Positions 47,512 to 60,100 of a stretch of 64,000 bases of DNA are shown here, one piece after another. The DNA is from Lingula anatina (lineage: Eukaryota; Brachiopoda; Lingulata; Lingulida; Lingulidae), in assembly GCF_001039355.2 (NCBI RefSeq), contig NW_019773513.1, forward strand, positions 586,245 to 650,244. Direction: 5' to 3'. The translations under genes were made by a program, and so were the position numbers. How positions within the stretch are numbered: the stretch's first letter is position 1; the number at the start of each line of letters is the position of its first letter. The notes beneath the pieces are model-generated. The model saw only the letters and a program-made list of their open reading frames with translations, did no database searches and was not told where the DNA came from.

Positions 47512-48869
47512 AAAGTTGATTGTCACCCGAGAGGTGAGCTGAGCCAACTCCGATGAAAGCGACACGAAGGATATCACTTGTTTTAACTATTGGTTCAAAA
47601 GGGCTGTTATTATGACTAAGTTGTCAATTAACTGATGAAATTCTTTACTAGGTATATTATCAATATTGAATATCAAGCATTGAAATACTTTTCATTAAAT
47701 TTGAAATTTAATAAATTACTTACTGGTGGATTTAATATTATTTCATGTAGTCAAAGTGTATGATATAAGCAAACCGGCAATACAACCCCTAAAAATAGAA
47801 AAACAAGGCTTATTTTTTCAATATTAAAAGAAACGCAGAAACACTGTGTGTGTGTTTGTTTGTTTGTTTGTGTGTGTACATCAGGATGGGCGAACGAGGG
47901 AATATCCCTCTCTGGCAATCGTCAATGTTGACAGGTATAAATAAATACATGGACCTAGAAATAGAAGTTGTCATATGGGTCCCAGTCATCACCATTTAAG
48001 ATAAGATCTATTGGAAAACAATGCGTGGCGACTTCCTCTTAAGAGAGCACGTGCTACTGTTTGGGACTTTGAGGGTTTTTATGCTACTAGTATTCCACGA
48101 AGAAACATTTGTCATTTAACATCAGGCACTTTGTTTATCTGTTGAGATCCAAATTGCAATTGTGGTTTCTATTATATCTGAACTGTGACGCATGAGCTTG
48201 AATGACAAGACTCATTAAGTCAAGTTAACAATTAAACTAATTGTTATTACGAACAAAGTAAAAGAAAAGAGTTTTTTTTTTTTTTTTTTTTTTTGCTCGC
48301 GTTCAGGACTTTTCTAATGATTTAAAATGTTTTGTGGGACTCATTTTCTGGATTCAGATGAATAAAAGCATGAGTAAAAAGTACAGTGGAGAAAAGGAAC
48401 ATAACAATATTATTAGCTCACTTTATCTTCAAATTTTATGCAGAGACTGTTGTGATAATTTTAAAAGTTGTAAAAGTTCACACAATTTTACGAATTTTTG
48501 CTGTGACTGTGCCGGTGGCACGTCTCGAATTACGGATAGAGAGTCTTAACCACCTGATGGGAGTGCAGTGGACCCTAAGTGCAGTTTGAGCCACGACGCG
48601 AGAGAGTGTGGACCCATCTCGTCAACTCATACCTAATAACAATAATATAAAGTTACACAGCGAGGTTCAAACTGTGAAAGACGGCAGCGGACAGCGGGTG
48701 CACGCAAAGAGAACACACGCTTCCTTAGCCACGCGTTTTCACTTCATTGGCGACAAGAATGAGATTCGCATTTCCACTTCATTATCATGATCCTCCTCGT
48801 TATTACCACGCTTAAACGTAAAGTTTAGTCAAACGATGGCGGCAATTGAAATCAGTGATGTTTACTTAC

Positions 48870-48960
48870 CTGAAGTTTATCCTAATTACTGCATTCACAC
48901 TACACAGTAGTAAAAGCCGAATCCTTTCCCCCTTTCGGGACACTGCGAGCGGTAAAAATA
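48870..48960 (-). other. Candidate non-coding first exon of the CUB receptor gene
   Basis: The donor TTCAG|GTAAGTAAAC (junction at 48870/48869) is as strong as any in the window and faces the acceptor at 46685. The 5' limit is not visible; 48960 is a guess. No TATA box was recognised with confidence. Confidence 0.28.
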
Positions 48961-49479
48961 TTCTAGCAGCTGACTGTACACGGTTACAAGTACAGGCAAT
49001 AAACTACATATTGGCACTTCAACACTCCACTAACAATATATATATATGGTCACTTTCATCGAAACAGTCCCAGTTATCTAATTTTAAGTGATACCATGGT
49101 CATGGGACATTGTTCGCAATAACGAATGAATAGATAACAGAGACCGCTCAAATATCCATTGTTTTACGTCAGTGGACTCTTATATACAGGTATCTTCTCC
49201 GCATGTACTGACGGTATCTCCATTAAAGGGATTTTCGCACGTGAAAGGGACATTTTAGTCGTCATGTTATTGAGGAAAAGATAAGATGTCCACTGTGAGT
49301 AAACGTATTTACTTTGGACTGTTCTCAAGGCTATACATTGCGTGAACGACAAAGCAAGCTGATAAGGCATCACTTCAGGGCTTATCGTGCACCGCTCACC
49401 GTGCAATTTATATGATGTGAAGGCTGTGACCCTCTCATGTCACGTACACATATTGACATACATGTATATGTACTATATT

Positions 49480-49703
49480 CAGGGGCAGATCCAGGATTAT
49501 TTGAAGAGGGCGGGGCGGAACGACAGGCCTGGGATGCAAAGCCGACCATCGCCCCAAAGGCATGGGGTTCGGGGCCTGGTAAGGTTTAGAACTATAATTC
49601 AGCTAGCCAAAATTCTAATATCAAGAGGGGAATATTGGTATAATATATTTTTCCGAAACCGAATTGGGGGGGGGGGGGGAACCCCCCTCTTAATCCGCCA
49701 CTG
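49480..49703 (+). mobile_element. 224-bp hAT-like MITE
   Basis: Starts CAGGGGCAGATCCAGGATTA and ends TTAATCCGCCACTG, short inverted ends of the CAGNGGCGGAT type. ATATT flanks both sides (49475-49479 and 49704-49708). It is the best-preserved copy of the family at 27545, 36334 and 37077. The 105-codon frame across it is element sequence. Confidence 0.78.
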
Positions 49704-49801
49704 ATATTTACTTTTTTATAATTTTATACCTTTTTGGTCAATTTATGCATCAACATTTTGGTCAATCAAAAAAATCCAGATTCTTTTTTTCGGGAAGGGC
49801 T

Positions 49802-49845
49802 GGGGGGGGGGGGGGGGGGGGGAGGGGGGGGGGGGGGGGCGGGGA
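49802..49845. repeat. G tract of about 40 bases
   Basis: An almost pure G run broken by single A and C bases. It is a potential quadruplex former and a place where the read may be unreliable. Confidence 0.93.
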
Positions 49846-50040
49846 GGGTCAAGTCTTCACCCCGTGGTGTATGGCAATCTGATAAACTCAACGGTTTGGT
49901 GGCCTCTATCCGTTTAACCAGTTTTATTTGTGGAAACTTCGTAGTTAGGCTTGCTCAACATTCCTACCAGGTACGTCTTATACTATTATTCTAATAAAAA
50001 CCTATAACGCAGAAATGACATCTTCTTTGAAGAAATCGGC

Positions 50041-51109
50041 TTTATTATAAACAATATGTTTTAATCACAGTACAAATAAGTGGAGGAATGACGCTGAATT
50101 GTTGGCATAGTGGAGATTAATATTTTACTAAATCAGACATCAATGTTTCGATTATGTCATCGGAATATCGTTTCTTTAAACAAACATACACAACATACAT
50201 AGAAAACAAATAAAACAGAAATGGCATGGTACACAAATACACTTACGAGAAGCTATGGGCGTTTTCAAGACTACTTTGAAAATAACATCTACAGTACGTA
50301 TTTCTTCAGCAGAATTTTTAATAAATGAGACAATCGTAATGCTGTAATAAAAGTGATGGCAGGAATTAAAAATACGTCATGTCTATCATTTTGTGAGCAA
50401 CAAGGAGGCAATATAAAAGTGAGATCAAATACGTAAATAGTGTCTCTGTTGGCACTGTTAATTACAATTTTTCTCTACAAGAAATTTTCTAAATACCATA
50501 GAACAAATGGCATTCGCGGGAGGTGAACTAATTCTTGTTTAGTCGTAAAGTTATAAATACTATCAGAAAATTGGTAACTCGAAGGGATTATATGTTACAA
50601 ACTATTTACATAAGAAAAAAATCATTCACATCGATACGATGGTGCCTAATTTGATTAGCAAAACATCACAAGTATGTATGTATTATGTTTCAGCACCTTT
50701 GAGATTACTAAATATCAATACATATTTTAATCAAATGCCCCAGCCGAAGCGGTTGGCGACAATAAACACTCTGCTCACTAGTGTAGCTACACATATTTAC
50801 ATTACTTTGGCACCGGTGAATTGGAATGTTCTTTAAGAGTTAAAAAAAATAAAAATCATGTCAAACTTTCACAAAAATTGACCGAACTGATCATTCACAG
50901 ATTGGTATCTGTGGCAGCATTAATTGTCACAGATGAGATGAGATCAAAGCAAAAACGCATCACGACAAGTCAGAGATGTCAGTACAATTCAAAAAAGCAC
51001 ATAAATATTTTAATATTTTTCTGTCCCATATCTGTAGCAATGCAGTCGATTATGTACACGTTGGTTGGCACTGAATGTGGCGAGCTTCATCTCCCTTCAC
51101 TGGGATTGT
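50041..51109 (-). other. Probable 3' UTR of the long repeat-protein gene
   Basis: A candidate polyadenylation signal AATAAA (minus strand, 50041-50046) lies about 1.07 kb after the stop codon. No coding sequence in between. The end of the transcript is inferred, not seen. Confidence 0.4.
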
Positions 51110-54100
51110 CTAATTCCTCAGCAAATTTGGCAACCTGAAATGGGGATAAAATGTGTTATCTTTTAGGGCATGATATGTGCAGGTATGGTAGGCATGACAT
51201 GGCATGGCATGGTACAGTGTGGCCGGTGTCATAATGGATCAGGCAGCGTGAATGAAATGCATAGCATGATGCCGTTTCGATAATAAAACGGCATCATAGA
51301 GCATAGATTTCGTCGGAGACAGATGAAACTTCGACAATTTTAACTGACGAAACCAGCTAAACCATGACAGTCGAATCAGCAATTAGTAATTTTAATTAAT
51401 ACACTGAAGACCTCTACTTACTTATCCCGCTTGCTAAGCATGTCCAAATTTTCTTTCTTAACTTCTTCAATGACGTCCATCTTTCCTTCCAGAAGGTCCT
51501 TCGCCTTGCTTCGGTTCAGCCAGGGAGAAGATTTCTTCAGCGGGTTCCCCAGCGGGTTCATGTCTCTCTGGCGGCCCGTGCCTGACTTTTTCCTAAACGT
51601 CATATATTTCTGGTCGGACATGTCCAGAGGGTCGTCGCAGATGTTGTCGTGCATGGACAGGAAGAGCGGGATGTACAGGATGTAGTCCAGGAACGAGATC
51701 TGAAAGGCATGAATGAAGGTTGTTCACTTCCTGTATTTGAATTGTTGTCTATTCGCATACGCCACTGGGACGAATATATTTAAAGACAGATGGTTTTCAT
51801 TAAGTAATAAGATGTCTAAAACTGAAATTACTATTTAATGATTTTGAGTGCACGAAATATCCTCCTCTGTTCTTTCAAATTCGAAAAATATTATACTCGT
51901 ATATCTACTGCGTACATTTCTTTATTCGAAACCAAACATTTCAAAAAAATCTTTTATTTGTTGTTGTTCTAGGTTTCATAAATATGTATATAAATTTAAA
52001 GAATAATTGCCTCAAAAAGCAAAATTCTTGAACAGGTCAATGAATAAGTTTTGGGTGCGCTATGGATACATGTACCTGTAGCTTTCTATCGGCACTATCG
52101 ACCCCCAGAAAAAAAATTACTTTTTTTTTTTCATTAATTTTTTGAAAGTTTCCTTTCAAACTTACAACCCCATTTATTACCTCCCCAAATATATTCGGAC
52201 AAAGCCTGTCCATGATGTATTCCTGCTGTTCCCAGCTCAGCCCCCCCGCTATCAACTCAATACGCAGCGACTCCGCCGTGATGAAGTTCGGGTCGCGATC
52301 TGAAGTGACGTTGGTATAAAACATGGCGCGGTACAGGTCCATCTTTCGCTCGATGTCAGCCAGGTTGCAGATCTCCAGCAGGTGGCGGCTTACGTCACTA
52401 GAATGAAATGTGAGCCATTGTTTTCAATGCATTATCGGGCGTATTCTATGTAAACTAGTATTAGTACGTATACATGTAGCCGAAGAAATTTTTAGTATGG
52501 GACGTTCAAAATCACGCTTGGTGATGGGTAAATGTGTGGCTACAAAACGGACAGTACAACAAAATTTAACTAAAAATAGGCAGTAATTCCAGCACGTACT
52601 TCAAACTGAATTTATCTTAGGATAATAGATCAGAAAGACGTTATATATTTCTTTCTCCATCATACATCAATTGTAATTAAAATACAAATATCAAAATTTT
52701 TGAACAACCACAAAGATACTCACTCCATCTTTGTGACTCTCTCACATAACGCGGTGACCACAGCAAACATCCTGAAAGTGACTTGTGTATTTTCGTCTAT
52801 CCTCAGTACCCGTAGACAGTACTCCAGCTGCTTGGGCTCTATGGCCTGCAGTGTGGGGATACCGTCTAAGCCTAGGCGGGCTTCCTGGTGAAGGAATACA
52901 GAGAGATTGTTAGTTCAAAACGTTATATAGAGTACCTAAATTCATATGCTAGCACAGATGTAAAATAAAGTCACAAGGACATGTAATCGCGTATGACACA
53001 TAATTATTCATACAAAATGCATGGCAACAAGAAATATTTCAAACAAGGTACTTAATACATTTATATTCGTTTAAGTTTCTTAAGAAATAATAACAGTAAC
53101 GTCATATTCAACTTTAAGAAAATTTTTATTATATATATTTCCCTTACTTTATTCATCATCCATTTACTATTTGCACTAATAAGAAAATTTTCAAACCATC
53201 TTCAGTGTTCTTACATTATTATTTATCACAGCATCGTAGTCTTGATCTTCCACACAGAAAGATTTTGCATACATTTCAATTTTGTTTGTTTCCACAAGGC
53301 GATAATGGTGAAGATAATCTATTCCGGAATCTGGAAATAAATAAAAAAGTAACGATTAATATACTCAAAAGATGTCGCCAGCTACGGTATGTACTAATCG
53401 TAAACATAAACTGTCTTGTGTGCTTATCTCAAAATTAATTTTCAAAAAATTATGAATTTTTCTTTCTGATTTGTATTCCGTTGATTTAAGCTCACCTTGC
53501 TGATCAATTTCTACCCAACCTGTAAATTAGTTTTTAATGTCTTACCTTTTTCGTCTAAATCTTTGGCGTAGTCTTGGTCAGTAATCTTGGACCAGTTGAT
53601 GACATTTTTGATGTGGTCCAAAATTTTCTGCCCTCCTTTGCGCATCAGCACATTGGTTCGCCGTGTACCCCGTACTGAAATATGGGAACATTTTACGAAA
53701 TAATATGGTGATACTTGTAGTGAAACGTCTCATACTTAGGGGATGCATTTTAATTTGAATCTCTTTAACTACTTTATTTCGATCCCAACTCCTATGCTAA
53801 TTTTTTTAGAAATGGTATCAGTAGTTTGCAGTACGTAATGTGTTCGTTTATTCGTTTCATTTTATTTTTATTATTTTTATTATTTTTTGAAATCAAACTG
53901 CACGAAAGCAGGTTAACATACGGGTATCAGTGTCTAAATCGCTGTCGTCTGCCAATTCGTCTGTGTCCACGTCACTTCCGTAAGCGTCTACAGGTTTGAT
54001 ACCAATGGTTTTGCCTTTTTCTGTGATCTTTATATGGTCGCCGAACTTTTCCTAAAGGACAAAATATATGGAATTTAAATCAAAGAAAAAGAGCGTAATT

Positions 54101-57100
54101 AGACGATTTAGATTATTTTGACACAGCCATGTACTCAAATTTAATTGTTTTGCAATATGCAAAAAAAAGTGGAAATAACTTTTCCATAAAAAAAAAAAAA
54201 ACAAAAAACGAAAAACCTGATTAGCAGCTGCAAATAAAACAAATAAAAAAGATAAATAGTATGTTAATGAAGGCACTAAAATTTATTAAAATCATTGGAT
54301 GCTAGCACTTAAAAAATACTGGTAATAACATACTCCGACATTCACAGTTATAAAAACAAGAATGTCATACCTTGAGCAGTCTTGTGATCTCTTTCTTGGA
54401 CAGGGTGGGGTCAATACCAAGTTTCCGAAGATCATCGTCGGTCAGTTTGCTGATGTCTATCTTCTTCTTTCCCTCTTTTAACTTGACGTTGCCATGTTCA
54501 TCCACCTCAAAATAGTCACCATCAGATTCTTCGTCTGGAAATACATAAACACTCTATTTAATGAAGAAGCCTCTGAAGTCTTGAGATCATTTGAATTATT
54601 AAGTTGCGTGTGTACATGTATTACTCCAAGTGTGATACGCGTTTTAAGAATATATCTTAAAAGTCAAATTTACACCTTCCATTACCTACAAATTTTCCTT
54701 ACATCAATAATGTCATCTAAAAGACACTTTAATATATTTTGACGTAAAAAGGAAATACATGTAAAAATTCAGGAGTAAAAGGCATATTCCACACAGTGTC
54801 TTACCGGTCTCCGGCGCTCCTGGCTCCCCCCTGCGATAGTATTTACCATCTTTGCCCAGTACTTTCTTCACTTTCTTTGTGCCTATCAGATTTCCTTCGG
54901 CATCTGTATATTAAGAAAATGAAAAAAACCATTCATTAGACCTTTTTCATATTTTTCGTTGCATTAAAAACTTACACGCTTTTTAACAAAACCTTACACT
55001 ATTCGACATCTTTCTAAATCTTATAAAAAGTTGACTCTATATATCCCATTCCTAGCATCAATTTAACACTAAAAAGGGTGTCTACAAACGTGCCACTGGC
55101 GTTTAATTACATAAAATGAACACATATGACCAACTGTATGTATATTTCAGTAAAAATTTTCATATGAATCTGTTTACTTTTATTTAAACGCTGTTAAATA
55201 CCTACCGTATTCATATTCTATGTCATATTCTTCGTCGTTACCACCCTGGTAAAATAAAGGAAACGTATTTAAACATTGTAAGAACGAGAACAATGTAAAA
55301 TCTAGAACTGAATACGAACATACTGGTTTCGTCTCTTTCAACTGGTGTTTTTCTTTGTTTTTCTAAATTTTATATTCATTAAAAAATGCAGAACACATAA
55401 TACCTGTGTATACACATATGTGACTATGTTTTGTTTATTTACTAGTAATAGTAGTATAGTATTCTTTATCTTCTTTATCATTCCTTATTCAAAACATTAT
55501 GAAACTAAGATATTTCCAAATGATTTTACATATTTGGTTTCCTCATTTATTTCATTATCACATAAAGACTTACACATTTCATGCTCATTTAATTAAAGGG
55601 ACCTTTTCCAACTAGGGCCTATCTTGGACATAATAACGTTACTTTATCCAAGGGCCTATTCAATTATTCATAGAATACAGTCATAGGACTCTACGTGCGA
55701 TTAATTGATAATCTGTTCATCACGGGGGTGGGGGGGGGGTCTCTGTTTGCGATTTGTTTCTATTGTTAACAGTCATAATGTAACCCGTGTATTCGACTGC
55801 TTTATTTCATTTGATTATCTATATATTTTTGGGTTACAATTCTCAGTAGTAATATTTATTTTAGAGAGGATTTATTATTTATAACATTACATTTATTATA
55901 CAAGCAGATTAAATTCTCCGGCATAGTGGATGCTGCAAAGATTTTGGTAGACACCATACTGTAGCTAGATAAGGCTAAATGGGTGTTGAACAACTCTGTG
56001 ACGCTCCTCCCCCTTTACTTACCTTTCCACCTTTCTTTCTCACGATTCTCTTGATGATATTGCCGTCCTTGTCTCTTATCTAAAGTTTGATTTAGACAGT
56101 TCAATTCAGTGAAGAAATATCGAAATTCCATTTCTTTGTTTTAGTGTTTAGTCGTGAGAATTATGGCTTACTAGAGATACTTGGGAGCAAGCAGCAGAAA
56201 AGTGTTAACTTAACAAAGGTTAGTTGTGCGACTGTTTGATGGATAAAAGGTTTAAAGGCAGCACCCAAAGAAAGTGAGCATGAACACGGTTTAGAAGGTG
56301 AAAAATCAGGTTTAATTAGTTATAGAGGAATGCAGATTGAAAGACTAAAGAACATACACCCATGCAAGGATTAGCGATAGTAAATTTTATAGGAGAGATT
56401 AGAAAAATAACGCAGATCATTCATTCCACTCTAGAATCATAGATTAATTTGATAGATATATTAGGTTTATATTATTTACAATCACACTGTATTATTTTAG
56501 ACATAGTTACCGGTACGACACAGAAAGAGAACTACAGTAGGCGGCCTACATTGTACTATACATATATCTTAGTACTGGTATTAGCAAGTTAGTCTTAATA
56601 TTCAAAAAGTAACATACATAAAATATTTTACAACAGTACAACAGCAATTAATAAATTTTGATTTTTAATCGTGATATATTATGCAATGCTTACGTTTTTG
56701 ACAACACTTAGTTTATGTTTTATTGTTTTTGTTTAATACTGACTAGTTCTTTTATAGTGGAAGCTTACTGGTAAGTATACAAATTAAAATTGTATTTATC
56801 ATGCATAATGGCTCTTGCTTGTTACATTTTTAATTGGGTATTTTCTACAATGAACAGTGTCGTCTGCTTCACACGTGAATTTCTCAACTTACAATTTCTA
56901 CGGACACCTCACTCCCCGAGTCATCGTCTGCTCCGTGCGCACCTTTCTTTTTCTTCCGCAGTTTCCCGTCGCTGCCGATAACATAGTCACCTAGAATAAA
57001 ATATAAAATGTATGATAAACAAATAAAGATGAAAAAAATATAATATGAGCAATAAACACTTTCTGTGGCGCGTTTTATAAGACATCATCCAAATGTGACT

Positions 57101-60100
57101 TTAACAATTTAAGGTTGTTTAATTTCAAGTTTATGTAAAGCAATGCGGGTATAAGAAATATTAAAGGAAAAGACTAACAAACATGAGATCGACCTATTTC
57201 GTAAATCGTAGCAAAAATGAAGGAAATCGGATGCTATACCTTCATCACTTTCATCATCAGCCTCGTTTCCATCTTTGTACTTCCGGCCCTTCTTTCCTTT
57301 TCCTTTTCCACCCCAACTAAAACGTCAACATGAATTGATTATATAACCACTCAGCACAGTCAGTGTGATGTGTGTTTATTTAGGTTAATTTTGCTCTACA
57401 TCTTACAACTGTTGATTAAAATGTTTATTAAACGGGCTAACGCCCACGTGATAAAGAACGAGTCACGTGCTCCAATGTCGCATTGTATTATACAAAACTG
57501 TAACTGAGCTCCATTCATTCCCCACACCGATACACTGATTGGTCACTACCCCATGTATTGTGAACTCTAGACCACTGCACATAATCCCTTTATAAAAGCA
57601 TGGTTAAACGCGTTGAATGAAAATAAGGTTGTAAACTACGACCGAAAAATAAAAGGCGTGGAGTTTACGAGCAAATGATAATAAAAGGCGTCGAGGCCCA
57701 ACTTATTTTACGACCGAAAAATACAGGCGTGATGTTTACGGGCAAAAGAAAAATAAGAGGTGTCAATATCCAACTTATTTTACGGCCGAAAAATAAAAGG
57801 TGTGGAGTTTACGAGCAAATGAAAATAAAAGGCGTCGATAACCAACTTATTTTACAAGCAGTGGTTTTACTTTTAAATCCCCCTTTACCTTAAAACCCAA
57901 ATGGCATAAAACAATTTTTTCTTTTGTCTGTTTTATGACAATTGCCAAAATATTTCCTAATGATATAAAATGTAACAGCCACAACTAATACAGCCTTTAA
58001 ACAACATAAAATAAAATAAAAATGAAGATCTGGTTCCACGTACTCATCATGGCCCATGCCAGGCTCCCGCCCGTCAAGAGGTTGTCCATCAGGTCCGAGC
58101 CCCCGCCCCGCACCTTTGCCGTAATCCACCATACTCTGGTACTTCTCCTTCTCAAGTCGCTCCTTAGCTCGCTTTTTATTCCTAAAAACCATGTCACATA
58201 AAGTATGACTTGCATTCTCATGTACACTACCATAAACAATAATATAAACATCACTTATGTTATACCACATACATGTACACTAAATATATTAGTTGGCAAA
58301 TGTACTAAGGTATTGCTACATTAACAGCATAGGTAACAGAGGTTAACTTTCACAGAGATAGTAGCGTAGACATTTTTCTTTTGATAACTAGAAAATAAAC
58401 TAATTATGTAAAATATCATTTGATATCAAATTCAATTTTATTTATATTACCTTTCGGCTTTGGCAACCATCTCCTCATATTTATCTCCATACTTTTCTCT
58501 TCTCCTTTGCTCTCTCTCCTTCTGTCGCTTAGCACGTTCTGCAAGATATACCTTCTTCTCCTCCTCGGTCATGTTCGCCAGTTTCCGTTGAACTTCCTCT
58601 TCGTCCGTGGAAGCATCGCTGAACGCCGTAGAATCCGGCGAGATGACTTCACGGTGTCCTCCGGGTCCTCTCTTATTTCTACCCTCTTTGTCCCCCTTCT
58701 CCCCCTTGCCGCCTTTGCCTCCCTTGCCGCCTTTCCCTTTGCGTTGCGACTCCGGCTTTAGTTTCTTGACTCGAATTCTTCCTCCCTTCCCGTCCGACAT
58801 GGACTCAAAAGTGTATGCATCGCTGGAATCCTCATCACTGTCTGTCTCTGGAACACCAAATGCAGTAAATTGTAACGAATGTGCTATTGCTTTTAATTAG
58901 ACGAATGCGTATAAATTAGAAATTCGCGTTAACTCGTTTCCCTGCAGGTAGACGATGGGAACATAAAGCTAAAATGTAAAGTCATCGCCGTCAGGCTTTG
59001 AAAAAAAAAATATAAATACAGTGAAATAATTGCATGCTTTTACTGGAACTTAAAGTGAAGTGAATAGAATCCGACTGTTAGTTCAAGACCACTTGCTTCT
59101 TTGCTAGGCGTGGTCGGCCCATGTTGATATGTACCTTGTATCACACCAGGCAAAAAAAAAAAAAAAAAAAACATATTATGCCTTATTATATACACACGCC
59201 TGTGACATAAATTCTGCATGGAAATATAAGTATGTCATGAAAAAAGGGGGATAGTCTGACAACGGAGAGACATCAAAACTAAATAAAAACATATATTTTA
59301 TGTATCATATATGTTTTAAATTGCAGGATATTTGGATGACCGTCAGTACATTTATTCGTTGATCGTTCCAAGAATTTGTTCTTTATCTTTTTTCTCTATT
59401 ACGCGTACTTCTAAACGGAAGGATTATTAGATACGACACAAGTGGTGCAACCTGACTGTAAACCTTGGTGACAATGCCATTGAGCAATGATACGACTGTG
59501 CTAACAACGACGAAATATCTCTGCTCAACCTTATACAGGTGTGCCGTAACCCGAGGGTTTATATCGTGAGAGGTTAGAACATATTTTAACCCATCGTCAA
59601 AATCAAAACCCTCTCGACTCAGATGATATATAAATTACACACTGAGGCTCCATGAAGTAGCATGAAGGGTTATAACATTATGTTTTTAACCCGTCGAGGA
59701 GGTACCTAAAGAGTGGAACAGAAGGGTGTTGACTTGTTTTTCTTTCGAGAAGAAAGGCCAGGGCGGCCCAAATTATGGGAATCGTTCTTAAGTATATAAC
59801 CTCTGTACCCCTCGCATATGCCTCGGTTGCGGCGACCTATTACAGCAAAGACGAATGTTTGGATCATGTTGTTCCACGATAGCAAAGCGAGGGCGCAGAT
59901 ATTTCAGTGTTTGTTTTTCATATTTGTTCTGGTTTGTATCATAAACAAGTCTCTATCGACACCGAGCATATTGTAAACAACGCAGAGGTGACGCGGCATT
60001 ATCAAAACGCAGTCAAACGTTTTCATGGACTTTTCAATAAAACTGAAACAAGAGACGACATAGGGGGTCCGCAGTGAGCAAGAATCAAGGGGACGAAAGG

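Larger units (their letters stand above)
46685..49479. other. 5' flank of the CUB receptor gene; no protein gene seen
   Basis: Contains a possible non-coding exon (48870 upward), a 20-base tandem repeat (47451-47511), TG/TTTG simple sequence (47848-47878) and a T tract (about 48271-48294). Short open frames here are not supported. Confidence 0.4.

Noticed and set aside
49734-49994. 86-codon frame with a poly-Gly run
   Set aside because: Produced by the G tract at 49802-49845; no protein logic on either side.
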